From the NCBI GenBank assembly GCA_963762965.1, contig CAVXME010000001.1:2790001-2854000 (forward strand): DNA of 64,000 nucleotides, given 5' to 3'. The stretch comes from DATBAX01 sp963762965 (GTDB taxonomy: Bacteria > Acidobacteriota > Terriglobia > Terriglobales > Acidobacteriaceae). Made by a program: the position numbers and the translations under genes. This document shows positions 48,551 through 55,974 of the stretch, piece by piece (position 1 is the stretch's first letter; the number at the start of each line of letters is the position of its first letter). The notes beneath the pieces are model-generated. The model ran no database searches. It was not told the origin of the DNA and was given only the letters and a program-made list of their open reading frames with translations.

Positions 48551-49937
48551 CATCCTGGTTTGCGACGACGAGCGCTCCATCTGCGAAATGCTGGACATCG
48601 CCTTGCGCCGCGACGGCCACAAGGTAGAAACCGTCAATTCCGGCGATGCCGCGAAGCGAAAACTGGACGGCGCGCTTTACGACGTAGTTGTGACGGACAT
48701 CAAGATGCCGAACACGGATGGCATCGAAGTACTGCGCCATGCCCACCAGATTTCGCCTGATTCCGCTGTGATTCTCATTACAGCTGTCGACGATTACGAG
48801 GCTGCCGTCCAAGCCGTGAAGGCTGGCGGAGCCACAGATTACATCCGCAAATCTCCTGGCTTGGTCGACGAAATCAAGCTGGCGATCAACCGCGCTCTGG
48901 AGAAAACCAAGCTCAGCCGCCAGAACTTCGCTTTCAAGCGCGACGCCGCCACCCGAAATTCATTGGACAACATCGTCGGTGTAAGCCCCGCGATGGAGAA
49001 GCTGAAGCAAACCATTCGCACCGTCGCTTCCACTCAAAGCACTGTGCTGATTTACGGGGAGAGCGGCACCGGTAAGGAACTGGTTGCTCGAGCCGTTCAC
49101 GTGTGCTCGCCGCGGGCGACGGAGCCGTTCGTCTCCATCAACTGCGGGGCCTTTCCTGAGACGCTGCTGGAGAGTGAATTATTTGGCTATGTGAAGGGCG
49201 CATTCACCGGCGCCAATCAGAACAAGCGTGGTCTGTTCGAGGTTGCTGACCAGGGAACAGTCTTCCTGGATGAAATCAGCGAAATGAGCCTGACCATGCA
49301 GGTCAAACTGCTGCGCGTGTTACAGGAACGCTGCGTTCGTCCAGTGGGAGGCACGGACGAGATTGCCATCGACGTTCGTGTGATCGCTGCCACCAACCGC
49401 GATTTGGACAAGCAGGTCGCCGAAAATACATTCCGCGAAGACCTCTATTACCGGCTTAGCGTCATCCCAGTTTCCGTGCCACCCTTGCGCGAGCGCCGCG
49501 AGGATGTGCCTCTATTGGTGAACCATTTCCTCAAGAAATATGTGTCCGCGGCAGGAAGAAACATCATCCGGGTAAATCCGCAATCGCTGGATGCGCTGTG
49601 CGGCTATGAATGGCCGGGCAATGTAAGGCAGCTGGAAAATACCATCGAACGCGCCGTAGCTCTTGAAACCGGAGAAGAACTCCACGTCGAGCTGCCAGCC
49701 GAGCGCTCCAAAGCAAGAGCTGCGGCCGCAGGCGTGGGAGTCAACGGCACATTTGCGGCCGGCACCGGCGCGGTCTTGCCGGAAGGCCTGGACATGGAAA
49801 AGTACGTCGCCGACATCGAGAAGTCTCTTCTGCAATCCGCTTTGACACAATCCAATGGCGTGCAAACCCGCGCCGCGGAGTTGCTGAAAATTTCCTACCG
49901 ATCCTTCCGCCATTTGGCGAAGAAGTACGAACTGTAG
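48543..49937 (+). CDS. pilR: Sigma-54-dependent response regulator PilR
   Basis: A 464-residue NtrC-type activator. The start is GTG 48543 (VGNILVCDDERS), placed behind a strong GGAGGAG sequence inside pilS. The receiver domain has the phospho-acceptor Asp in VVVTDIKMPNTDG. The AAA+ domain has Walker A GESGTGKELVARA, an intact GAFTGA loop (VKGAFTGANQNKRG), Walker B GTVFLDEISEM and an arginine-finger region. A Fis-type helix-turn-helix ends the protein (GVQTRAAELLKISYRSFRHL). In relatives PilR with sigma-54 drives pilA; pilA is not in the window. The intact loop contrasts with the NtrX-like protein at 35912. Confidence 0.92.
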   Translation: MGNILVCDDERSICEMLDIALRRDGHKVETVNSGDAAKRKLDGALYDVVVTDIKMPNTDGIEVLRHAHQISPDSAVILITAVDDYEAAVQAVKAGGATDYIRKSPGLVDEIKLAINRALEKTKLSRQNFAFKRDAATRNSLDNIVGVSPAMEKLKQTIRTVASTQSTVLIYGESGTGKELVARAVHVCSPRATEPFVSINCGAFPETLLESELFGYVKGAFTGANQNKRGLFEVADQGTVFLDEISEMSLTMQVKLLRVLQERCVRPVGGTDEIAIDVRVIAATNRDLDKQVAENTFREDLYYRLSVIPVSVPPLRERREDVPLLVNHFLKKYVSAAGRNIIRVNPQSLDALCGYEWPGNVRQLENTIERAVALETGEELHVELPAERSKARAAAAGVGVNGTFAAGTGAVLPEGLDMEKYVADIEKSLLQSALTQSNGVQTRAAELLKISYRSFRHLAKKYEL

Positions 49938-50009
49938 TCGTTGGTCCTTGGTCGTGCGTCGTCCGCTATTTGGTTGAGCCAACGACGAACGACCTACGAC
50001 GAAGGACTG
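49937..50009. repeat. Imperfect inverted word repeat (CAACGAC type) between pilR and the TPR gene
   Basis: Arms 49937-49963 and 49983-50009 (27 nt each) are largely complementary and consist of GTCGTTGGTC / ACGACGAACGACC words. The left arm starts at the pilR stop codon and the right arm covers the last codons of the convergent TPR gene. It may serve as a shared terminator. Confidence 0.6.
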
Positions 50010-50356
50010 CTTTTCTTCAATTGCTGCTTCCACCCCAGCACTCTCGCCTTATTCCCTTCGGCCTCCGCCTCGGGGATCATGCCTTTTTTCTGATAACACA
50101 CCGAAAGGCTGGTGTGGGCCAGCACGTCATCAGGATCAAGCTCCGCGATTCGATAGGCGACGGCAATGGCTTCATCCAGGCGATTCATGTCCTGCAAAGT
50201 CTTGGCCATGCCGTGCATGGCTTCGGTGAACGCAGGATCGATCTCTATGGATTTCCCGTATTCGGCCAAAGCCCGTTCCTGCTCGCCTTCCATCACCAGA
50301 TCAAGGGCGGCGTAGTAATGGTGCTCGGCCTTCTGACGTGCGTTTTCATCGGACAT
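49994..50356 (-). CDS. Tetratricopeptide-repeat protein
   Basis: A 120-residue helical protein with three TPR units: AEHHYYAALDLVMEGEQERA, KSIEIDPAFTEAMHGMAKTL and LDEAIAVAYRIAELDPDDV, then LAHTSLSVCYQKKGMIPEAE. It has no signal peptide. TPRs mediate protein-protein contacts and the partner is unknown. It is convergent with pilR and shares the inverted word repeat at its 3' end. Confidence 0.8.
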   Translation of the reverse strand: MSDENARQKAEHHYYAALDLVMEGEQERALAEYGKSIEIDPAFTEAMHGMAKTLQDMNRLDEAIAVAYRIAELDPDDVLAHTSLSVCYQKKGMIPEAEAEGNKARVLGWKQQLKKSSPSS

Positions 50357-50420
50357 GAAACAGAAATCCTCGAGCAGAAGCTGGATTTTAGCATGCGCTA
50401 CTTACCCACCATCGTTCCGG

Positions 50421-50464
50421 TGATCCCGAAGATCCGGCGCAGTTCAGCCGGGCGAGGGATCTTG
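50421..50464 (+). repeat. Dispersed repeat, TGATCCCGAAG...CGAGGGATC type
   Basis: Reads TGATCCCGAAGATCCGGCGC, AGTTCAGCCGGGCGAGGGAT. It is almost the same as the copy at 60131-60173 and sits in the 158-bp gap between the TPR gene and the small gene at 50515. Confidence 0.65.
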
Positions 50465-50514
50465 CGCGTACTAATAGAAGGTCTCACCGCCTCGGGCTAT
50501 ACTAAAAAAGGCCC

Positions 50515-50748
50515 ATGCGCTACATCCTTCGATTCCTCTGGAACGCCACTCGCGGACACCGCCTCACCCCGTGGCGCAGCCCCTACCTCCTCTGGCGAAT
50601 CGAAACCTATTGTGGCGTGAAGATGCAGCAGATCGGCTTTCTGGAATTCTGGGAGTTCGCCATCCGCGAGCGCGGCAACCTGTGGCGATTTCTTAAGTGG
50701 ACAGCCGAGATGGAACGCTACGTCCACCCCCGGCCAAAAAGCTTGTAA
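50515..50748 (+). CDS. Small hypothetical protein rich in Trp and Arg
   Basis: A 77-residue protein starting MRYILRFLWNATRGHRLTPW and ending RYVHPRPKSL. It is rich in Trp (5) and Arg, with an amphipathic helical pattern and no signal peptide. It looks like a conserved small protein but I cannot assign a family. It ends 3 bp before the convergent SAM hydrolase gene. Confidence 0.55.
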   Translation: MRYILRFLWNATRGHRLTPWRSPYLLWRIETYCGVKMQQIGFLEFWEFAIRERGNLWRFLKWTAEMERYVHPRPKSL

Positions 50749-50751
50749 AGG

Positions 50752-51597
50752 CTACTGCCCGTTCCCGGCAGCCACTGCGCCTTCCAGCACGATATTCACT
50801 TCACTGCCCTTGCCGGATCCGACAAGTTGCACCGCAGCACCACGATTGGTGGCGATCTCCAGATAACCCATACTCCCCAGAATCGCAAAAACCTCGCCCG
50901 GTTTTCCCTCGGCATAAGTCGAATGGATTTCGGTGATCTCGCTCTTGCCCACCAGAATTTTGAAAGGAAGCGGGTCAAGTTGGAACAGCATGGGAGCATC
51001 TTGCGGCGTGATGTTGGTGACCAGGTTGCCAAAGCGGTCAACTTTCAGCACCACACCTCGCAAACTCTTCCCGTCCACGGATTTCGGCTTGGGTGCATTG
51101 AAGCGTATGAAATCCGTGATCTCGTCCCCGAATTTGTCGGAGTCCATCCGCTTGGACAGATAAGCTGCCACCGGCGCAAAAATGTCGCGGGCATGAAAAG
51201 TCTTGCTCACCGGCTGCTGAAAATAATGCTCGGAAGTGATGTGGCGGACATGGATGCCTTCTTCCCGCCCATAAATCAGCGAAAGCACTCCATTGTCGGG
51301 AGCAACGAAATGGTGGCGATCGCTCGACGCCAGAATCGGCCGGCGCTCGGTCCCCACTCCGGGGTCAACCACCACCAAGTGGACCGTCGCCGGGGGATAG
51401 TAACTGTACGCCTGCGCAATGGTCAGCGCACCGTCCAGCACGTCAAACGGCTGCACCGCATGGCAAATGTCCACGATCTGCGCATCCGGGACAATGTTCA
51501 GAATGACCCCCTTCATGGCCCCGATGTAATGATCGTTGAGGCCGAAATCGGTGGTCAGAGTAATGATCGGACGATTCGACAAGTGCTTTCCTCGCAA
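50752..51597 (-). CDS. SAM hydroxide adenosyltransferase (DUF62, chlorinase/fluorinase-like)
   Basis: A 281-residue protein of the DUF62 family, which hydrolyses S-adenosylmethionine to adenosine and methionine. Motifs are IITLTTDFGLNDHYIGAMKG (Asp contacting SAM), HAVQPFDVLDGALTIAQAY, VHLVVVDPGVGTERRPI and FVAPDNGVLSLIYG; the C-terminal barrel has KVDRFGNLVTNI. These are the hydrolase-type residues rather than those of halogenases, which need a longer loop. The N-terminal start at 51597 (MRGKHLSNRP) is approximate. Confidence 0.88.
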   Translation of the reverse strand: MRGKHLSNRPIITLTTDFGLNDHYIGAMKGVILNIVPDAQIVDICHAVQPFDVLDGALTIAQAYSYYPPATVHLVVVDPGVGTERRPILASSDRHHFVAPDNGVLSLIYGREEGIHVRHITSEHYFQQPVSKTFHARDIFAPVAAYLSKRMDSDKFGDEITDFIRFNAPKPKSVDGKSLRGVVLKVDRFGNLVTNITPQDAPMLFQLDPLPFKILVGKSEITEIHSTYAEGKPGEVFAILGSMGYLEIATNRGAAVQLVGSGKGSEVNIVLEGAVAAGNGQ

Positions 51598-51674
51598 TGA
51601 AGACGGAGTCTTCCCAGTAAATCTCGACGGTAAACTCCAGCGCAGGCAGAGTCAAGGCACGTAGGTAATAGGAG

Positions 51675-51782
51675 AGTCGTTGGTCATGGGTCGTGGTCCT
51701 TGGCAAAATCGACCAGGGATTCTGTAATTTCAGTTAGGAGCAAGGCTTTTAGCCAACGACCAACGACGCACGACCAACGACT
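51675..51782. repeat. Long inverted word repeat (CAACGAC type) between DUF4097 and SAM hydrolase genes
   Basis: Arms 51675-51704 and 51751-51782 are nearly complementary and made of AGTCGTTGGTC / ACGACCAACGACT words, the same vocabulary as 49937-50009. The 46-bp centre has no visible feature. It lies 3' of the DUF4097 gene and may end its transcript. Confidence 0.65.
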
Positions 51783-51785
51783 GTT

Positions 51786-52772
51786 CTACTCAATCTCTAT
51801 ATTTCCCGATCCCGTTTCCACATCCACCGGCACTCCACCGGCAAGAACCTTCCCGTGGATCTCCTTGCGTCCGATCGACCCTTGCACCGTCAAGGGATGG
51901 TTCACGTTGATGGATCCCGAACTGGTATGAGCGCTCAGATCAAAAGCCGCCGTGGAGGGAAACCTCAGTTTGATACCGCCGGAGCCGCTGTGCACCGACC
52001 AGGCGCCGGTAGGGTCGCCTTCGGCATGGATGCTTCCACTTCCGGCCCTGGCCTCCAACGAGCCCTGAATACCGCGCAAGTCCAGGCCGCCGGAACCCGT
52101 ATCCACGTGCACCGATCCCGGAGAAGTCTGTTCCAGGCTCAAGCTCCCGCTACCCGTCGAAGCCTCAAAACCTCCAGCAATCGCGGTAGCGCGGATGGTT
52201 CCACTGCCCGCCCTCGCATGCACGCTTCCATGAACGTGGTCGATATCAATACTGCCCGAGCCGGCGTTCGCCCGTACATCTTCACCGATATCTGAAATCT
52301 TGAGACTTCCTGACCCAGAACTCACTTCCGCCGGTCCATGAACGCCCGCAATGACCTGGCTGCCCGAACCGCTGTGCGATCGCAACTGCGTGTCGGCAGG
52401 GACAACCAGTTCATAGCTGATGGAAACATTGCGCCGCAACTCGGGATCATCAATATGCCCGATGCGAATGTCATTCCCGCTCTGCTGAAGGGGAGGATTG
52501 GCTTCCAGCCGTCTTACTTTATCCTCGCCGTTGCTCCCTGCGAACCACTCGTTGATTTTTATGCGTCCGGTGACCTGCACCTGGTTTGAACTACCGGTGC
52601 GGATTTCAATGTTGCCCGAGCCGGTTTCCACTTCGAGATTAACCGGTCCGGCAACGTGCAGAGTACGGTCAAACGAGCCATCCGCCGCTGACGCGAGCCC
52701 CGGCAACAGGCAGATCGCAGCCACGTAACTCAAGGCTGCCAGTATCGTGAAACGAATTCTTTGGGATCTCAT
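51786..52772 (-). CDS. Exported DUF4097 beta-strand-repeat protein
   Basis: A 328-residue protein with a signal peptide (FTILAALSYVAAICLLPGLASA). The rest is a repetitive beta-helix-like array of short motifs with Gly-Ser-Gly-Ser turns (VETGSGNIEIRTGSS, SGSGSQVIAGVHG, ANAGSGSIDIDHVHG, ARAGSGTIRATAIAG, TGSGSLSLEQTSPGS). This matches DUF4097/adhesin-like proteins. The repeats are about 20 residues long. It may be an envelope or surface protein; the function is unknown. Downstream of macA on the same strand, but a terminator lies between them. Confidence 0.85.
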   Translation of the reverse strand: MRSQRIRFTILAALSYVAAICLLPGLASAADGSFDRTLHVAGPVNLEVETGSGNIEIRTGSSNQVQVTGRIKINEWFAGSNGEDKVRRLEANPPLQQSGNDIRIGHIDDPELRRNVSISYELVVPADTQLRSHSGSGSQVIAGVHGPAEVSSGSGSLKISDIGEDVRANAGSGSIDIDHVHGSVHARAGSGTIRATAIAGGFEASTGSGSLSLEQTSPGSVHVDTGSGGLDLRGIQGSLEARAGSGSIHAEGDPTGAWSVHSGSGGIKLRFPSTAAFDLSAHTSSGSINVNHPLTVQGSIGRKEIHGKVLAGGVPVDVETGSGNIEIE

Positions 52773-52821
52773 GCTTTTCTCCCCCTTCAGGCTTTGTGCA
52801 AAATGTAGGACGAATCAGTTT

Positions 52822-52856
52822 CCAAAACGAAAGGCACGGTCATATAACCCGTGCCT
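52822..52856 (-). terminator. Intrinsic terminator downstream of the MacA-like gene
   Basis: Stem AGGCACGG (52832-52839) / CCGTGCCT (52849-52856); on the minus strand it is followed by TTCGTTTTGG (52831 downward). Confidence 0.75.
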
Positions 52857-52900
52857 CGTTCCTTGCCATCAAGAATCCCAAGCGCTTGTCCTCAAGGTTT

Positions 52901-54115
52901 CTACTGTAGGACGACTTCCTGGCCTTCTTTCAATCCGCTGAGAACTTCCGTCTTGGCCCCGTTCGAGATGCCAATGTTGACGGCAATCTTGTCCTTGCCG
53001 TCCTTGGCCTTGGGATTGGGGATTTCGACCGACGCCTTCTTGTCCTTGTCGTAAAGAATCGCGCCTTCCGGAATTTGCAGCACGTTCTTGTGCTCTTCCA
53101 GAATGATCTCGGCGTTGGCGGTCATCTCGGCTTTCAGTTCGCCGCCCGGGTTATTAATGGACGCACGAACTTCAAACGTTGTGACGTTGTCTTTTTCCAC
53201 CCCCATGGGAGAAATCTTGGTCACCACGCCATTGAAGGTCTTGTCTTTGAACGACTCCACCTTGATTCGCGCCGGCTGCCCAAGATAAACCCGGCCAATA
53301 TCGCTCTCGTCCACTTTGCCTTTGACGTAAACCGAACTGGTATCGCCCAGTGTCATCACCAGTGTTGCCGATGATCCCAACACAAGAATGGAGCTGACCG
53401 CATCGCCCAATTCCACGTCGCGCGAAAGCACTACGCCGTCAATCGGTGAAACGATGTCGGTATAGCTAAGCTGCTCTTCGAGCTGATCGAGGTTGGCCCG
53501 GCTTTCTGAAATTTGCGCCTGCGATTGCGCAATCTTGGCCAGCAGCACCGTGATCTGCGCTTTGGCCACGTTCTGCTTGTTGAGCGCCATCTTGTATTCC
53601 TTTTCGGCGTCGTCCAGTGCCGATTGCGATACCACGCCATCCTTGGCCATGCCTTCGGCGCGATCATAAGCTCGCTTGGTCAGCGGCACGTCCGGCCCCT
53701 CGGCATCTACTTTGGCGCGTTCCCAATCCGCCTTCGAACTCGTCAAGTTGGCTTCCGCAGCTTGCAGCGACGCTTTGGACTGTTCCACCTGGGCTTCGAT
53801 TTCGAGCTTGTCCAACTGGGCCAGCAGTTGCCCCTTCTTGACCTTGTCGCCGGCGTCCACCAGCAACTTCTTCACGATGCCGCTGGCTTTTGACTTCACC
53901 TCAACCTTGGTGATGGGCTCGACTTTGCCAGTGGCGACTACGCTTTTCGCCAGGTCGCCTTTTTCTACTTTGGCCAGCTTCGTCGGATCAATCTTGGTCC
54001 CACCGTGGCTGAAAGCGTAGAGCACTCCGGCAAACAACAGCACCACCAGCACCACGACGCTGATAATGATGATCCGCTTCTTCCGCTTTTTCTTTCCATT
54101 TATATTGCCGTTCAC
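52901..54115 (-). CDS. Periplasmic adaptor subunit, MacA/HlyD (RND/ABC efflux) type
   Basis: A 404-residue membrane-fusion protein. The start is GTG 54115 behind a perfect AGGAGG with 5-nt spacing. A basic N-terminus (NGKKKRKKR) and one membrane anchor (IIIISVVVLVVLLFAGVLYA) precede a lipoyl half (GIVKKLLVDAGDKVKKGQLL), a long coiled-coil hairpin (EAQVEQSKASLQAAEANLTS ... QISESRANLDQLEEQLSY), the second lipoyl half (VSPIDGVVLSRDVELGD) and beta-barrel domains. Such adaptors join an inner-membrane MacB or RND pump to an outer-membrane channel. No pump or TolC gene is next to it. Confidence 0.88.
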   Translation of the reverse strand: MNGNINGKKKRKKRIIIISVVVLVVLLFAGVLYAFSHGGTKIDPTKLAKVEKGDLAKSVVATGKVEPITKVEVKSKASGIVKKLLVDAGDKVKKGQLLAQLDKLEIEAQVEQSKASLQAAEANLTSSKADWERAKVDAEGPDVPLTKRAYDRAEGMAKDGVVSQSALDDAEKEYKMALNKQNVAKAQITVLLAKIAQSQAQISESRANLDQLEEQLSYTDIVSPIDGVVLSRDVELGDAVSSILVLGSSATLVMTLGDTSSVYVKGKVDESDIGRVYLGQPARIKVESFKDKTFNGVVTKISPMGVEKDNVTTFEVRASINNPGGELKAEMTANAEIILEEHKNVLQIPEGAILYDKDKKASVEIPNPKAKDGKDKIAVNIGISNGAKTEVLSGLKEGQEVVLQ

Positions 54116-54478
54116 ATCTGCCTCCTGGGACTACCTAAAGTTTGGATGACGGAAACTGCGATAAATTGCGATGAATAATTTCGTTTCTTCAACGCTCAAC
54201 AGTTGATACGAAGGTGCTCCCGAATTTGTTCCTGCCACTCTCGGCAGAATCTATGGGCCTGTCTTCTCTGTGGGTTAGACCGCAGAATCCCAAGAATGGA
54301 AGCAAAGAATAGATTAACTTTCGATGAACGAACCGGGAACATAGCCCTGGGATCTTTTCCATTTTACATCCCAAATAATATGGGTGCCCTGTACTTCCCG
54401 TGGTTTTCGCTGGAGGGTGGGGCTTTTTGCACGATCTCCACAGCCATACCCCCTTTGGAATGTTAGAATTAGCCATCC

Positions 54479-55855
54479 ATGATCGCCTTTGTGCTCCTCC
54501 GGGTGTTCCTGGTTCTGCTGCTGGTGGCGGCCAATGCATTTTTCGCCGCCGCGGAATTCGCCCTGGTAAGCGTCCGCGATACTCGCATTCAGCAGCTCAT
54601 CGAAGCCCACCGCATCGGCGCCCGCACCGTCCAGAAGCTGCACCGCAATCTCGACGAAGTCGTCAACGGCGTTCAGCTGGGAATCACCATCGTTAGCCTC
54701 ACTCTGGGCTGGATCGGTGAACCCATCGTGGCCCACATTGTCGAAGGCGTGGGTTTCATCAACCAGGTCCCGCACGCCCTGGTCTACGCCCACGGCATCG
54801 CCATCGTTCTGGCCTTCACCATGATCACCTGCCTGCACGTGATCTTGGGCGAACTGGTTCCCAAGTCGCTGGCTTTGCAGCGGGCCGAGCAGGTCGCGCT
54901 TACCGTGGCCGCCCCCATGGACGTTTTCCTGACCCTCTCCCGGCCTTTGCTCTACGGGATGAGCCGGGCGGCAGGCACAGTGTTGCGGATTTTTGGTTCA
55001 CCAAGAACCCAGCAGGGCCCCATCCACTCGCCCGACGAACTCAAGCTGATCGCCACCGCCAGCCGCCAATTCGGCCAAATCCCTCCCTTCCAGGAAGAGA
55101 TGATCCACCATGCCCTGGAACTGGAAAACATCACGGTGCGCGAAGTCATGGTGCCGCGCCCCGACATTTTTTCCTTGCCCGGCGATTTGTCGCTCGACGA
55201 CGCTCTGGGACGCGTGGTCGAAGAACAACATTCCCGTATCCCGATCTTTGACCCAAAAGTTGGCCCCGAGCACATCATCGGCGTGCTTTATGCCAAAGAC
55301 TTGATGCGATGGACCCGCCTGCGGCTGACCGTCACTCCCGGACAGCCGGTTGCCGCCCGCATCGCCGCTATGAAAGTCAGCCAGATCATGCATGATGTGC
55401 TGGTCGTGCCCGAGACCAAGATCCTCACTGAACTCCTCGATGAATTTAAAGATCGCAAGCGGCACATGGCTGTGGTGGTGGACGAATTTGGCTCGACCGC
55501 CGGCGTGGTTACCGTTGAAGATATTCTGGAGCAGCTGGTGGGCGACATTGAAGACGAGTTCGACGTTCCTCCCCCCGAGCAGCCCCTGCTCGAGGGAAAA
55601 ATCGCGGTCGTGCTGGAAGGCTCGGTGGGACTCCGTGATCTGGAATCGCAGTATCAGCTAACCTTGCCGCGCGATGCTGGCTTCGAAACCCTGGCGGGCT
55701 TTGTGCTGGCCCGCCTGCAACGAGTGCCGGAACTCGGAGACGCTTTCGACTACGAAGGTCATCGCTTCACCGTGGAAGAGATGGAAGGCCGCCGCATCGC
55801 CAAAGTAAGGATTGAAAAGCTCGAACCGGCCCACGTAGGATCACATGCGGAATAG
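54479..55855 (+). CDS. Hemolysin-family protein (CNNM/CBS/CorC_HlyC)
   Basis: A 458-residue membrane protein. The CNNM (DUF21) domain (residues 1-200) has four helices, with VLLRVFLVLLLVAANAFFAA, the conserved EFALVSVRDTRI and GITIVSLTLGWIGEP. Two CBS repeats follow (VREVMVPRPDIFSLPGDLSL; VSQIMHDVLVVPETKILTEL, with VVVDEFGSTAGVVTVEDILE), then the CorC_HlyC domain (SVGLRDLESQYQLTLPRDAG). It may handle divalent metal ions. It is a canonical member, unlike the degenerate paralogue at 33190. The 363-bp region before it is divergent from macA and shows no clear feature apart from its AT-rich part near 54460 (TTAGAAT). Confidence 0.9.
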   Translation: MIAFVLLRVFLVLLLVAANAFFAAAEFALVSVRDTRIQQLIEAHRIGARTVQKLHRNLDEVVNGVQLGITIVSLTLGWIGEPIVAHIVEGVGFINQVPHALVYAHGIAIVLAFTMITCLHVILGELVPKSLALQRAEQVALTVAAPMDVFLTLSRPLLYGMSRAAGTVLRIFGSPRTQQGPIHSPDELKLIATASRQFGQIPPFQEEMIHHALELENITVREVMVPRPDIFSLPGDLSLDDALGRVVEEQHSRIPIFDPKVGPEHIIGVLYAKDLMRWTRLRLTVTPGQPVAARIAAMKVSQIMHDVLVVPETKILTELLDEFKDRKRHMAVVVDEFGSTAGVVTVEDILEQLVGDIEDEFDVPPPEQPLLEGKIAVVLEGSVGLRDLESQYQLTLPRDAGFETLAGFVLARLQRVPELGDAFDYEGHRFTVEEMEGRRIAKVRIEKLEPAHVGSHAE

Positions 55856-55974
55856 ATGCATTCGTCTTGTTGCACCCGACCTTCACGGAATTGACTGACT
55901 CGGCACCGTACCATTGAAATAGCTTAAAGAGTTCCGGCAGGTTGTATCCTGAGACTGTTTTCGGGGGTGTGGAA

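Noticed and set aside
51443..51706. Small minus-strand frame overlapping the SAM hydrolase start
   Set aside because: It lies in another frame over the conserved N-terminus of the DUF62 gene and runs into the word repeat.
49937..51782. CRISPR array suggested by repeated CAACGAC words
   Set aside because: Repeat units are short, irregular and inverted, without uniform spacers, and no cas genes are near.
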